From: Ascaris suum
Lineage: Eukaryota; Nematoda; Chromadorea; Rhabditida; Ascarididae
Assembly (NCBI GenBank): GCA_013433145.1
Contig: CM024178.1
Coordinates: 4,945,260-5,009,259 of the forward strand
DNA: 64,000 nt
Direction of reading: 5' to 3'
The notes under the pieces are model-generated. The model worked only from the letters and a program-made list of their open reading frames with translations. It was not told where the DNA came from and did not search any database. The translations under genes were made by a program, and so were the position numbers. Positions 1 to 13,900 of this stretch are shown piece by piece. Every line of letters begins with the position of its first letter. Positions within the stretch are counted from its first letter, which is position 1.

Positions 1-874
1 CAAAACTGGAGAGGGAAAGACTAGAAATTTGAAAACGAAATCTCACTGCAGGCCATCCCACAAAAGAATCGAATATACGGTTGAGCGCATAAAGGTGAAT
101 CGCATCTATAAGGAATGCTTCGTAAAGAAAATATCGGTTGAAAATTCATTTAACTAGAAAATGCTTATTTCAGAAACACTCTGAAATTTGCGTTTTATTT
201 GGGTTGGAATAGCGCAACTGATGCAAAGAATAGAGGCAAAGAAAATGTCGACTCCACGCTCATTCGATTTGCAAAGGACCAAGATGTTCACTTTTGTAAC
301 AGTGTTTGCCTTCGAATTCATCGGATTACTGAGTGAAGAATTTTGCTTATCTTTGCACGATGACGATTCCTATATGCCATATAAGAAATGCAAATCGACT
401 CACTGGCTTTCTTTTCTCAACCCTGAAAGATGAAAAGTAAGAATGAAACCTACTGAACAAAGAATTTCACCCAATCGCCATTGACAAGGTCTCCACCATT
501 GAAGGAAACGCCCTCTCCCAAAATTGGTGTCCAAATATAAGCCGAATTTGCGCTTCTGCTCACAACAACACCCAAAAGCGCACCAAACTGTGTGCTTTCC
601 TAAAACGATGCAAACTTACGATTAAACAAAGCAGTCGAATTTAATGCCAAGCGGGTCTTTAAGTAGTACTAAAACACTTCACAAAAGGGACAAAGCAATT
701 AAATGTAACGCAAAAGGAGGTGAATTGAATGGACTCAGAATTTGCAATCACAATACTGTCGACTCGCAGTGGACTGCACAGGTGATCCGAAGAGTCGAAA
801 CACCCGCTCCGCCATTCAAACATAACGCACCCAACATAAAATAAAGGCTTTCATGCTACTCGACCCATCATCGC

Positions 875-2547
875 TCAAATGATATCAATGAAAGGTTGGT
901 TAACGAGATCCACCACAAGTTGCAGGGACGACCGAATGATAGTTTCCATTTGGTGATATCGTTGACAGCGAAGATCGATGTCTTGGGTCAGACCTAGGCC
1001 CATTGTATGGCACACATAAAAACAATTAATGCTATAGTGTACATTCTATCTGTGCATCATTTGCCGCCAATCGTACGATATTGTGCAGATTGGTATGACG
1101 ACAAAATGCAACAAGCGGAGGCTAAATCATAATGCATGTTTGTGCTAAATAAGAATTAATTAGTTACCCGCATATACGGAACGCATGACGGATGCAAGAT
1201 GGTTTGCTGCGGAATAAACCAGCTCACTGCCACATCGGTGACATTCGCCGGTATTCTGGAAAAATAACGACACCTTTATTACTACCTCCTCATTGACGGT
1301 ACGTATAATAGATAGTGTTGTGCTTAGACCCTCTCCTTACTTTTAGGTGGAATTTTAACCACAGAAACGAATGAATCTCCACACAGTTCGCTCATCGTCT
1401 CAAGTTTGCTTTCAATAAGAAATTGTAATACAACGATTTCCCATTCAGAGATTTTATTCTTGCTATACTTTTGAAACGATCGAAGCCTGACTCTCTCTTA
1501 GAGCAAACAACATCACTTCAACTATTTAACGATTACAGAATTAACAGAAATTCATTAAATGACCAAACATTTACTCGATGCAACAGAAAATACATACTAC
1601 TCTTGCCTATTGCATATTCCTTTGCTGAGGTTTTTCATCAACGATTCTAATTAGGAAATTAGACGATTCAATAATTGAGGCAGTATAGGCAGACAGCATT
1701 AAAAGCTAGTAATTAAGATGCTAGTATAGATGTCAAATGCGACATACTGAACTTCCTCTCTCTGTCCCCCCTTCCTCTCTTTCCCACCTGCTACGGCCCT
1801 TTGAATGCATAAACAACCTTTCAACGAAGACCTCGTACGGTACACCAGGTATGGCGTCGTTGAAAGGAACAAATGCAGCCACCCGTCCAAAATAACGCGA
1901 ATGAACGATGAAGCCATTGTGCTGAATTGGCTCCGCTCGATTCGGCACATCGAAAACAGCAGTCGTTTTCACCTGAATGGTACTATACGTATTATACACT
2001 GCTTAACTTCTAAACTGCAAAACATTAAAGCACGAATGAAAGCTTTGCTAGGAAGCTCCGGGTCATCCAGGAACCCCATTCTACTACTCCGAGCTCCTCC
2101 GCACTTCCTTTTCAGCCGATACCTCAATTTGGTAAAAAACTCCTTTTATTCGCATCCAAACATGGTGGTCGTAGATCCACGAAAATCATAATGCTGAACA
2201 AAAGCGGACCAAGGAAATAAAAGGCCAAGTTCGAAGGACAGCATGAAAATGTGAAACAAAGCATTTTCATGGCTAATCCGCCAAGCGAACATCAATACCT
2301 GAACCGTGTCGTCTTCAAGAACCCCCGTAGGAAGAATTGGATCGATCTTCTTGAAACGACTGTAACCAGATGCATCCTTCGAAGGGGACACGATGACCCA
2401 TTCACCGCATTTAAGGGAACCTCTCTCGACTTCTATGACTGTTTCTTCTGCTTCAAACAGAAGCCAAACACGGAAAGATGTGTAGCTTTTGAAGTAGTCA
2501 TTCTTCAGCACACTAATTACGACGCCCTCTTTTCCGCATCGATCCAT
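875..2547 (-). CDS. Unidentified multi-exon gene, 3' part well supported
   Basis: I do not recognise the family. Likely exons, in transcript order, are 2299-2547, about 2003-2125, 1818-1972, 1178-1255 and 875-1031 (stop TGA at 875-877). The first begins at an ATG (2547) preceded by an in-frame TGA, gives 83 codons and ends at CAG|GTATTG. It contains the stretches FRVWLLFEAEETVIEVE and CGEWVIVSPSKD. Exon 1818-1972 follows a good ...TTCAG acceptor and encodes GFIVHSRYFGRVAAFVPF. Exon 1178-1255 ends at GTATAT in phase 2, which fits the phase of the last exon (acceptor CTATAG at 1032-1037), whose product includes GLGLTQDIDLRCQRYHQ. The join around the second exon is unclear because no acceptor there is convincing. 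The open frames, mixed amino-acid content and mostly usable splice signals support real coding sequence; the exact chain is inference. Confidence 0.45.
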
Positions 2548-2559
2548 CACGCTTGGTAG

Positions 2560-3742
2560 AGTTCACGAAACACTAGAAATGCAGGTAATGATGTAATGAA
2601 ATACGTTCTTACAAGTCAACACACTTCGCTGATTATGTAACCACTAAAAATCATTATGCTGATCGGTGTTATTAACGATAACCTAACATACACCATCGTA
2701 CCTACATTCCAACATCTATTCCTTTTATTCTCTTCTTATCTTCAAACATCGAACTTCCATAACTGCTAAATCGTAGGAACACATCAAAACCATGTGTAGA
2801 ATATTAATAAATAAGATTATATTCCTCACTAAGAAAACATTTATTTTCCAAAGCATTGTGGGCCCACTATGAAATATTGCGATCATTAAGCCGCTTTAAA
2901 TTTGATAAATCCAATGCGATCATATGTATAACGCCCGCCATCACCTACTGTTAAATATGGTTAGTTTGCAACTCTAGATAGTATGACTCCTTAAAGCAAC
3001 TAAATACGAATAGACTTGTACTGCTTTTACTGTACTGTGGACGTTGCTATGCTCATATTTTGGTACGTTATAAAATAGCCAACATGGGTATATGCTCTGT
3101 CAGTGAGGGTCATTCAAATCCAAATATTGATAAACTAAGATAAGCTGCTGAAAATTAAGAGCACAAAAACCTCACGGCTGATGTGTAGGAAATATCTCGC
3201 TTGCGAATTGTTTCATATTCTTATACCCTTATACTCAAATAGGTAATTTTTGCCTCTCGCTCGTCTAATCGCTCTTAACTTAAATGATACCATTTGCCAC
3301 ACCGTAATATTCACCATATTTTACTTCAACCTACATGTGGCGAAGTGTAGTGTGTTCTTTTGCATTTACTCAGATTTCTTTTAGTCGTTATAATTTCCAC
3401 ATCACATCTATTATTTATTTAATTTTGGCATTTATTCCACTAATTATAATAAAACCTTCAGACATATAATAGTTCCAAATTGAAAAAAATAACAGGTTTA
3501 GCGGATATTGACGAGCATTTTTAGAATTGCTGCAATTTTGTATAAAACATTTTATTCGCAATATCTGAAGAAAAACAAAAACAAATGAACAAAAATTCAT
3601 AACAATAACAGCAAGATGCAATGCCGAAAGTTGCACCCTAAAATGAAATCCCGCATATATGAAACACTGAAAGCGTACACATACCCGGAACTTTATCAGA
3701 GCTCTTAACCCCTCTCCCTCCACCACTCCCCTTCAACACCTC

Positions 3743-3833
<91 letters not shown>

Positions 3834-6800
3834 TAAGTATTAATTCACGGTTGTCATATAGGTGAGTTCGAGTAATCGCCACAAAGAAGCGAGACTGTCA
3901 GTTTAAACGAAAACACTTCGATCAACAACGTTTCTAGAAGATGAGGAAAAAAATAAGACCCCCCTTAACACAGATTTTGTGATAACCTTTTGAATATTTA
4001 ATCATAAATGTTAATCATATATTTGCCTCAGAAAAGAAAGAAAACAATTGTCGTACTTCATGAGGTCGTTCACTTAGAGCGAGAACAAATATCGAGTTTT
4101 AAGTTTGCTTAAAATATATTTGGTGCCGACCTCAAGCTACACTAGGAGATTGACGTGCAGGGATAAAACAGGAAATGGAATAACAGCCAGGAGGAGATCG
4201 TCACATGCAAATTGCACATCTCAGCATAATCAATTCCTTCTCTCGTTAAGAAGCAAAAGTGACCAGTACAACCTAAGAAACAGTTCAATATGTGCAAAGA
4301 CCTGAGCAAAACATAAACTTCGTAAAAATGTAGCAAAACGATCATAAAAAGGCAAAAGAAGGAAGAAGATCAGCACGCCAATTAGTGCACAATTCGAATG
4401 CATTTATATAAGTATACACGTTTTATTCATAGAATTAGCCCACACGTTCAACTTACACGTATCATGGTGTATGGATTAAATTCAATGTCTTCAACGGTTA
4501 GCGGAGTTGCGATCGGATTCAGCCCACTCACGTGTGGTGATTGGTTAAATCTACTCCCCAACCCGATCGGAAGCTCAATAAACCCAGATCCAACACTGTG
4601 GCTGCATTTGAATAATAAAAGAAAGTTTTACTTTTTGATGGCTGACAACTTAGTCGATCCCAACTCAATTTGAAATCCTCAAAACTTATCTAATTTCGTT
4701 GTTCATTCTGAATTTCGCCAATAACGACCTGCCTGAATACCCTGGCTAAAAGCCTACCTGATATTATTTATAAATGCACCAGTTCAATAGACGTGTTCTC
4801 ACAAATGCACTTCACGAATTATTGTAAATTAATTAGAATTGTACTCGAAAATAAACCCTCTCGCGAACAACCTGATTTACTTTTATATTTTCAAGAAGAA
4901 AAGACAAAGAGAATTCATAAAAACAAAAAGAAGTAGCAAAATGAACATAGCTATCAGAATGCGCGAAAAGGATCAAAACACGATCAACGAAGAATTAAAA
5001 GAGCACACGAAGGAATCTTCAACTCACTGTTCATAATTTAAGCACGAGCAAGGCATAGCGATCACCAAGAAATAAACCAACAACTGTGGCTAGGGATAGT
5101 GGAAGTATACGCAGTGCTGATTCCGTCAATGATTAAATCAGCGAAAATCACTCTGCCCATCTGAAATAAATCGCTCGTAGGAATTGTATAAGGCAAGCTT
5201 CCTATGCTAATAACTTTAAAAATTGAAAAATTGAACACTCACTTCCAAAATGGCTAAGAAAAGAGATTGAAAAGAAAAGAGCTATCTGCTAGCAGAAGTA
5301 CCTTATCTAAATTTCACAGCACAGTCACATATTCGCGATAAGAATAGAAAAAACGCTTTAAATCACTGGAAGCCTTTGATGAACGAAAAACTTAGTCAAT
5401 CTTCGGCTAATGTATTACATCAAAGAATTAAGCCCATCTTTATCCAATTTTCTCATATTTCACGATTCCTCATAAATTAACTAACTGGAAGCAAACTGAA
5501 CCCATAAAAAGAACATGCCTTATAAGATCTCTGCGGAGATTGCACGACGCTCAATCATAAATTATGGTGCGTCTGAAGGTACAGCGCGCAACAATCCGGT
5601 GTGGTACATAGGGAAAAAGAATGCAATTTGTGATCTTCTGCTTTGACACAAATGCGGATCGTGTACGACCTTCCTACGTCTCGACCACGTCAGAGTGGAA
5701 GATTTTACCCACACTGCAAGTTGAAATGTTTCTATAAAGTCCACCTTTATCTTGCCACCCCTTAAGCTAACGAAGGGACTGCTTAAATGTTTCAGAAGTA
5801 GTCATATTTTGCCTCAACAAGGTTATGCTGAAAAAAGCTCAAGGCATAAGAAGTCATTCAAAAATGAAGCGAACAAAACGAAAACGAAATGATTCAAACG
5901 ATGCAAACTTCAAAACACAACATACTTCGATGGCTGAAGGTATTGCAAAAGAAGGCGAGCATAAGGAGAATCAATCGAGAGCGAAACACAATTCGCAATC
6001 GCCTTCTTCGTGAATTCTGGAACACAGCGGCACATCAACTCACAAATTACGATGCCCAATTCCGTGTGCGAATCGTATTCGGAGTGTTTACGCTGAAATT
6101 TTGTGCTTCTATAGTGGTATTATTTAAAGAAACCTAATGGTGAGAACAGCTAAATTTTATTCGTAAACTTGCACAGACAAAGGATTATATCGATGCAAAG
6201 CCGCATATTATAAGGAAGATAACTGCATAAATAAACAGGAAAAATAAACAACAGTTGCCGCCTTTCCCAATTCGGCAGTAGTGTAACATAAATCATCTCA
6301 TTTCACATATGTACTTTGGTATCATGCAGTTGTCATTCATATCCATTCATGAAACTACAGTTTCGCTCCGAAAGAAATCACTCATTTGCAGTTTATTTGA
6401 AATTCGGGGTAATATGGAACGATGTTTTTGAGTTTATGGATCGCTCTAACACAACGATGTACGGCCACAGTAGCTCATAACAGCCGAGGAGGGGTTCACT
6501 GACCTATGGATATGGCTGCGATATTCACAAGATTTACACATACTCCACTACAGAACCCTTTCCCCCTCCCCTACTCTTCTTTCCTCGAGTGAAGGAAAAC
6601 CAGCAGAAAAAAACAAACATAAGAATTGCTATGAAAGGTGGATTCACGTGTAATATCCATAAACTCGTAGAGATCATCGAGTGATACCAGAAGTCCAGAG
6701 AGATAATCACTTATCACCGCTAACAGATATGATCCTTCAATAATAACTCCAATTACACATAACAAAAACGAATTCATTTAACCACTTCTGGGTTGAAGAA

Positions 6801-7900
6801 ATGTTTCGATGATTTTCGCCCGCCTTGCCGTTATGAGTCTCGTCTCTCCAACCGAGATATTAGACACTATGTGCAGGAAATCATAGACCCGTGAAAATAA
6901 GAGACCTTTTTATTTGCAAAAGGAAGAAAGGAAGAGGTCGATCAGGAGAGATGAAATACTCCTCGGAAAATGGAATAGAAATAAAGAGGATTAGATTGAG
7001 AAGCGGGGGCGATACCAGAAAGGATGGCGGTTTTACCACTGATACATTACGCCTAGGGACTTTCACATCGTAACAAAACAGGACCCGCATTAAAATCTCG
7101 GAACGGAACTGTTATCAAAGGGCCAATATATAGCGTCTACAGTTGTAGTCAAAATTTTATATGTATATATCATTCCTATCATGCAAAGAGAAAATTTAGG
7201 CTACAACTATAAACAAGTGAAACAAGGAAATAGGTGAATGAAATCAACTGAACCACTTACACCTGAACAAAGCAACCTATCGAAGTTTCCCTCTCAAAAT
7301 GTTACGCTGGATACCCGTTCCCCCTTCTCCCAACCCTATACGCACGTTGCATGTTGTTAAGGTTTCGCTGAATTCTCGACCCCATTCTCCTATGCGTCAA
7401 TTAAAAGATGCAATTACACAAAAAAGAAGACAATATAAGCGAACCCCTTTGTGTGGCCACAATGTGATAAGCCATATTCTCGCAAATAATCAACTCGGTT
7501 AAAAACTCCCTCAATGCTGTTTTTAGTGCATCTTTCTGAAAATAATAACATTAAAGCAACTAAGGCTTCATCTATTCAAACGGATATTTCAGTCCCCTCT
7601 CCTTCCCCTCATTTCCAAATTACAGCTGTCTTGAAGAAATCCAGTCGGTTTAGAACATTTTTTGTCCAGGTGAGGGATCCTTCGCCGTCCTTTTCAGTTA
7701 TTTCATTTAACAAGAACACATCGACAGACGTCCGAGGTGTACAGTCTCCTCAGACATTACCTGATCAATAACAGCCCTCCAGTATATGAAGCCGCTCCCC
7801 TTTCCTCCCGCCACGAGAAAATAGCCAACATCGCAACACTCCCTTCCGCAACTCCACCAACGAACGGAAGGAAATGTATTTCATATAAACTGAAGAAAGG
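2560..7900. other. Stretch without a gene I can support
   Basis: This region holds only short open frames that could be chance. A minus-strand frame at about 5562-5720 follows a TTGCAG, and a minus-strand frame at about 6590-6770 is hydrophobic. At 7620-7760 both strands show an exon-like frame; the plus-strand one lies between a strong ...AATTACAG acceptor and a CAG|GTGAGG donor. None joins to neighbours in phase, so none is called. The (AT)n array at 3746-3832 is listed separately. Confidence 0.4.
3746..3832. repeat. (AT)n dinucleotide array, about 87 bp
   Basis: This is an uninterrupted AT alternation. It is self-complementary and so can form hairpins or cruciforms. It is one of five such arrays in the window. 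Confidence 0.95.
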
Positions 7901-7919
7901 AAGAAGGCAGTAAGTGTGT

Positions 7920-10900
7920 TTAATGGAAAAGCATCTGCCTATCATCGTCTGAACTAACCGTTGGTGCTGCCGATGGCAGCAATTGTTCACGCTGATTCGT
8001 CACCGAGGGATTACTATCACCGAGTGTGACTGATGGGTTCGAGCTTGGATGAGTGCAGAGGGTCGATGCAGCGGTACTTGGAACCTGCATTTGAATGTTA
8101 AAAACATAAATGCGCCGATTCATACATTTTACAGTTAGGCACGATGATTTCCTTTCAAAACATCTCTTTTCATAAATTTTCTTTCGTTATAAAGTATTTA
8201 TGATGACCTCTCTCTCTCGTTCACAGATAAAAATTAAATAAATAAACAGATCACACAACTGTAGTTTTAATAATCTCTTCCAAATGAAAAGTCGGAGTAA
8301 TTGACATAACTAGTTATCTGATGAAATAATCATTTATGTAATAACAACCAACGCCCATTGACTAAACAATCTACAGTTAATTATCATACCCGGCCGATCA
8401 CCCATTTAATCGCCTGATGAACTACTCAACGCAAAAAAAACATATCCGGACATTGAATTCAAGTGTTGGTTGGCACCTACCAATTTCGACTGAATTCCAC
8501 CAATAAAACATAACTGCATCATTAAGTAGTTAAAATCGAGGTAAATTTCAAATAAACCTCAGCAAGGATGCCCTCCTCGTCACCTTTATAGGCGTCCAGC
8601 ATACCAAGCAGCATACGATCGACCTCTCTGAACAGTAAAACAAAATTTTACTTCAGTGAAATCGACGATAATATTTCAACTAACTTCTGAATCTCCCACA
8701 GAATTTGTTCATCACTTTAGCCAATGTTCTTTGAAAGTAATCTGATGGAACAGTGATCTCAAAAAGTTGTTAAATGCATCAGTTACTAGTAGTTGTTCTA
8801 AACATATGAAAATTATGGAACGAAAATGTCCAAACCCGAAATTGTTTTCGATACAGCGATTAAACACTGATTTCAGTTTTTTTTTTCATTGGAAAAAAGG
8901 TTTTGTTCACTAAAAGATTCAGAAAGAAGACATTGATACGATGGAAAGCCAAAGCAATATGAGGGATGGGAGACGAATTTTTCATTCCGTCTCCACGAAT
9001 TCTTCTATCCACCCACAAACAGATCACTTCATTCCCGACTCTGCATAGACCAGCGTCATCTCCCTTCAGTTTCCGACTCCGTTCTCGTATTTTATTTCAG
9101 CTGCTTAGCGTCACTTTACAAAAGAAATTTGATATTATACAATTCGCCATTCATCAACACTGAGAACAGAGATCAACGTTTTTAAGTGCAATAAAAGAAT
9201 TGCACAGCTATCCAATAAATAAATAAATAAATATACAAATGCACATAACTGCTTATGGTCACCTACTGTACTTCCAACTTGTCGCCGTCTAAAACCGCTA
9301 AAATGTATTGGTGCACAATATTCGATTCAGATTGGGCTCACAAGTTATGCAAAAAATGGAGGAAAAAAGAAATCAAAATGACAAAGAATTACAGAATCTG
9401 CTCATCGAGTCTCTTCTTCGCTTTCATCCATTTAGACGATTCCACTGTGTCTTCATCTTCTTCCTTATTCATTAACTAAAAGTGATATACTACTCATTAA
9501 ACAACGACAATGACTTCATCACCTCATACGAATTCAAAAATACAAAGGTTTTATAGACCGATGACTTGAGGACGTCAGGCGCCGGTGAATAGGCGACACA
9601 GAAAAAAATGAAAAAGACCATAAATCTCGCAAGATTTAAGAGTAAGAACGCAAAAATTGTGCGCAACTCCCTTCCCTAACAACCCATAATTCTTCGTTCA
9701 CCTTGCTCGACGTATAACGCCTCTATTGATACTTATGCTAGTCTTATTGTTGGACCAAAAGTGGCTCAATTATTCACACTCTTCGATAACGTTATCAAAC
9801 AAAACAGCGGACAGAAACATCTTGAAATACCTCGCACTCAATTCTTTGCTGTTCTTCGGCTATCGTTTCTTCAGTTTCTGTGGGGGATTCGGCATCCAAC
9901 TGCTGTCCATTACAACGTTCCATCTCCTGCACATCTCTGCTTTTAGTAGATAACTCTTCCACATCCTTCTACAACAAATCATAAATATCAGCGTCAATTA
10001 TATGTGAAATCATCAAAATTCTATTGACCAAACTGTAGTTAACCGAACCTCATTGAATCAAACAAGACAGAGAACGCCAATTCTCACATGTGGTTATCCC
10101 ATATGACGAGCAATACTTCGTCTCGTCATCACTAACAATCTCGTTCCTCTCTCTGTGAAATCATAATCTCCAAACATCCGCAACGTTCTCAAAGCTCAAA
10201 AAATTCTAAATGAAAAGCACATCTATTTCCGTTTCATTAGAACTGTTTTCCTCGCCAAAAAGGGAAAAGGACGATGCAGCACAAAAGACCAATTTGTAGG
10301 ACCACCCCACTAATCGCAATTCTATCCACCTCTACCGAAATATTTCCATCAGCTTTCCCTCCTAATTGCTAAAGCGAAAATCGCTTGATGCAAATAGCAA
10401 AGTAATTAAGACTCATTTAACTATTTACTCCCACTTCTTCTGCAATATATTTATCTTGTTTCGTTCAGCTGGAACACATTCATCGTTATTGCGTTACCTT
10501 ATAGAAATTCCTTCTTGATCTTGCTTCATTCCTCTGCTTCTGTGTGTATTGCCAAAACCTAATTCGCGAGTAAATGCTCCTGTTAAATACGCACAAAAAC
10601 AAATATGCTCAGTATACCTGAAGAATGAATTAACGTACAAAGAACTCAACAATCTTAAATTATTGAAGTAAAACCCTTAAACAGTACTTCAATTTCAACG
10701 GACTCCACTAGCTCCTCGATTCTTTTCGCCTCCTTGTCCTCGGACTCTTCCAATCCTGCTTGCTCTTCATCCCGAGTTTTATCCTCGCTTGACTCTTGGT
10801 CATCAACATGGAACTCTTCGATACACTCCTGCAACAGAATAGGCGAACAGCTCAGTAGATCAATCGATGCAGTTCATCAACACCAATGGTCCCTGCAGTA

Positions 10901-13900
10901 AAACTTAAATTTAGAGCTTGGTAACGTCTCTCTCCCTCTTTCATTTTGGAGCTCGGAATGGCTAGAAAATGCCCTCCGAAAGACCACTAATTAGAATATT
11001 TACTCAACTAAAGCCTTGATCTTGCTAATAAAATCCCTTTTCGGCAGTATTTCTACAAATTTCACCTTCAGGTCACTCCTTTAGAAACCTTACAACACCG
11101 ACATAATACCTCATATACAGAAGATTCCGTTGATTTGTCGGTCTCGTTCCTTTCAATTGGACATTCCAAAGTGAAGTTTTGCTCGCCACGAGATTTCGCG
11201 TAAGACTCTTCATCTTCGGCAGCCAATCTCTCGCAGTTATTCTACAAGAAACTTGCATATCAGCACTGTTATATGAAAATGTAACACCTTACTCCTGTTA
11301 CTGCCTATTATCCTTCCACCTTTTTTAACTCGAACTCGCTGGTCGTTTCTCAGAGCATATGACATTCCACCTCTAAGCCCTCTCATTCGAGCAGTTTTTA
11401 GAGGAAACCCCTCGATTCACAGTAATTTTATTCTCAACGATCGGTAGTGAATTATATAATGTCATACCGATTTCAATTAAACCTCAGATCTTTCTCACCG
11501 ATTTAACGCTCGCATTAAATGAAGAAGAAGAAATTATAAAAACAGTTAAATTAATACACTATTCTCGGCAACTTCCGGCAATTCAACAGCAACGTTTTCC
11601 TCGTTCTCAGTGAAGCATTCCAAGCCCGATGGTCGTCTATACGTGGACTCATCTTGCAATTCCTCCTTTTCAGTACGACATCCAACAACATTTTTCTATA
11701 ACGCAATATACCATGCAATACCATTCAGAATTCTTCCATTACTGGAGTGGCATTTCCTCGAGAATTACTATAAGAAAGCAAAAAGCAGTGAGTGATTAGA
11801 TCGAACAGCAGTTAGGAAGAAGTCAATGCGACAACATTCACTGAGATATGTGCTATGAAATAATGCACAAACTCAGAAATCGAATGACTTAGATTCACTT
11901 CTCTAATGAGCAAAAAAATAGATGAGAGGCTTTTATTGCTTTTCGAGTTGGTGTACTCTATTCAATATCTATTATCAAAACAATCTATGGCTGATTCGTC
12001 CAAGTGAAAAAATTAGCTGATTTTCCTCAACCGGATCCGACGATCGAATATACCGGAGTAAACTATACAGTTCCCTAGTCCACAGTAAATTAAACCAAAC
12101 ATCATAATAACGAAACTATACAGACTACAATAGACAACAAGCTATATTTGCATTTTTTCTGTGGTTAACTTAGCCTGGCCTCAATTTCAATAAGGAAAGC
12201 GCCATGGTTTCCTTAACTTGCTCCTCATTTCAACTGTACTACTGAGTGTGCCGACCACCTGTAATAAAATAATCTTTCAAAGTCGGCAGAAATCACCCGG
12301 CTAAGCGCAAAACAGTATAAAACAGAAAAAAAAAACTTGACGTCAAACCTCGTGATGAGCGAGATTTATCGATTCATCCACAACCATTTCTTTCATTTCA
12401 ATGGAGCATTCCGAATTCGACTTTTGCCCATCTGAACGTTCCTCTTGATTTGACTCGTCATTTCGAACAAGATATTCGGTAAGGCTCTCCTGTAAGACCA
12501 TGCGAGCCCTAGAATATGCTAGCAAAAGCGTTTTCAACGCAACAAAAAAAATTAACATCACCTATAGTAAGAAGGTAGTAAAGCGTTTCGATTTACGCTT
12601 TGTAAAGCTTTAGGACAGTCAGATTAATGGATCACACACGTGAAAGTGAACTGAAAATAAAGTGTAGCAAGCTGAATATTTGACTGAGGACCTAATATTG
12701 AGAAAACATTGCTGAGGCATAGAGATATCAATAACACATTAATATTACATTATGCGAAAATTCACAGTGGAAACAACGCTGGTGGGCTCTCAAATGCTAG
12801 ACAACCCAATTCTAGGCACTTGCTCAAAGGCCTTTGCTCATAAAAGTCGCCACTTGCCTCACCTCCTTCCACGAGATTCCGAGACTCCGAAAACGGATGG
12901 CGAATCGAGCCACATACTTTATATGCACCAATGACCACGCTTCGTTTTGAACACTGGCTAAGACCACATACAATCCTGACTACATTCACTAAAGCTCTCT
13001 CATATCTGATATGCCGAAAGAATCCTCAATCTTAAACTAAACAACGAATGATATATGCAAAACTTTGCCTCCGTTCATAACAGAAATAATAAATAAGAAC
13101 ACCGAAATATTTATTACCTCGTATATGTCAACTTTCATCGCCTCACTCATCGTTTTTGCCCTACCATCAGGGCATTCTGAATCGATTTCACATTCACTCC
13201 GCAATTCTTGCAAATGTGATGCTTCGCTTTTGGCACAGCATGCTTCTGGATGCTTCTACAACAAACCATATAGGGCTTACACAAACCAATCAGTAAGGTC
13301 CTCCTATACTTGCCACAGAATATAAAAATGAGAGAAATCCTTCATTCAATAATCTTCAAAACAGCCGATCGCATAACAAAACAGTTGAACCGAGCAACAC
13401 AAACAAATCAAATAAACAGTGTTATATTGAAAAGTCAGTATCTTTTCCAACTCGCCTATCAAATCTCGATACTTCTTTGAAGCTTTAGAGCGTCATCGTT
13501 CTTTACTCTTCTTCTTCCTTATGGAAATGATTATGTATGATATATTAGCGTTATTACTTCGCGAAAAAAAACGAGAATTCAAAGAGACTATAAAAATTAG
13601 GAGCAAATATCCATAAAAATTCGACGCATTCGAAAAATAAAATTCAACACTTCCATAGTGACAATAAAAATTAAGAATCTAATCACATAATTCTGTCTCT
13701 AATTCAAATTGTTCGAGGAAATCGAAATATCCAACCTTGTTTTTGCGCATTTCTTCTTTATATTCCTTCAGAAAATCCTCGTCGAATAACTCGGAATCAA
13801 GATCATCGCTACGTTCTGCATCGTCACGACTTCTACTCTCCTGTGAATATTACAATCTGTTTATGAAATAAAATAAAATTTGTATCGCTGTCGAGCATCA

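Noticed and set aside
5825..6013. Plus-strand Lys-rich 62-codon frame
   Set aside because: Low-complexity A-rich sequence, overlapped by a second open frame, with no splice or homology support.
10095..10160. Extra acidic exon (ERNEIVSDDET) on the minus strand
   Set aside because: Its ends are phase 2-2, which cannot be inserted between the flanking phase 0 exons.
12186..12260. Extra minus-strand exon after ATTACAG
   Set aside because: Open for only about 23 codons, reaches TGA before any usable donor, and does not resemble the neighbouring acidic exons.
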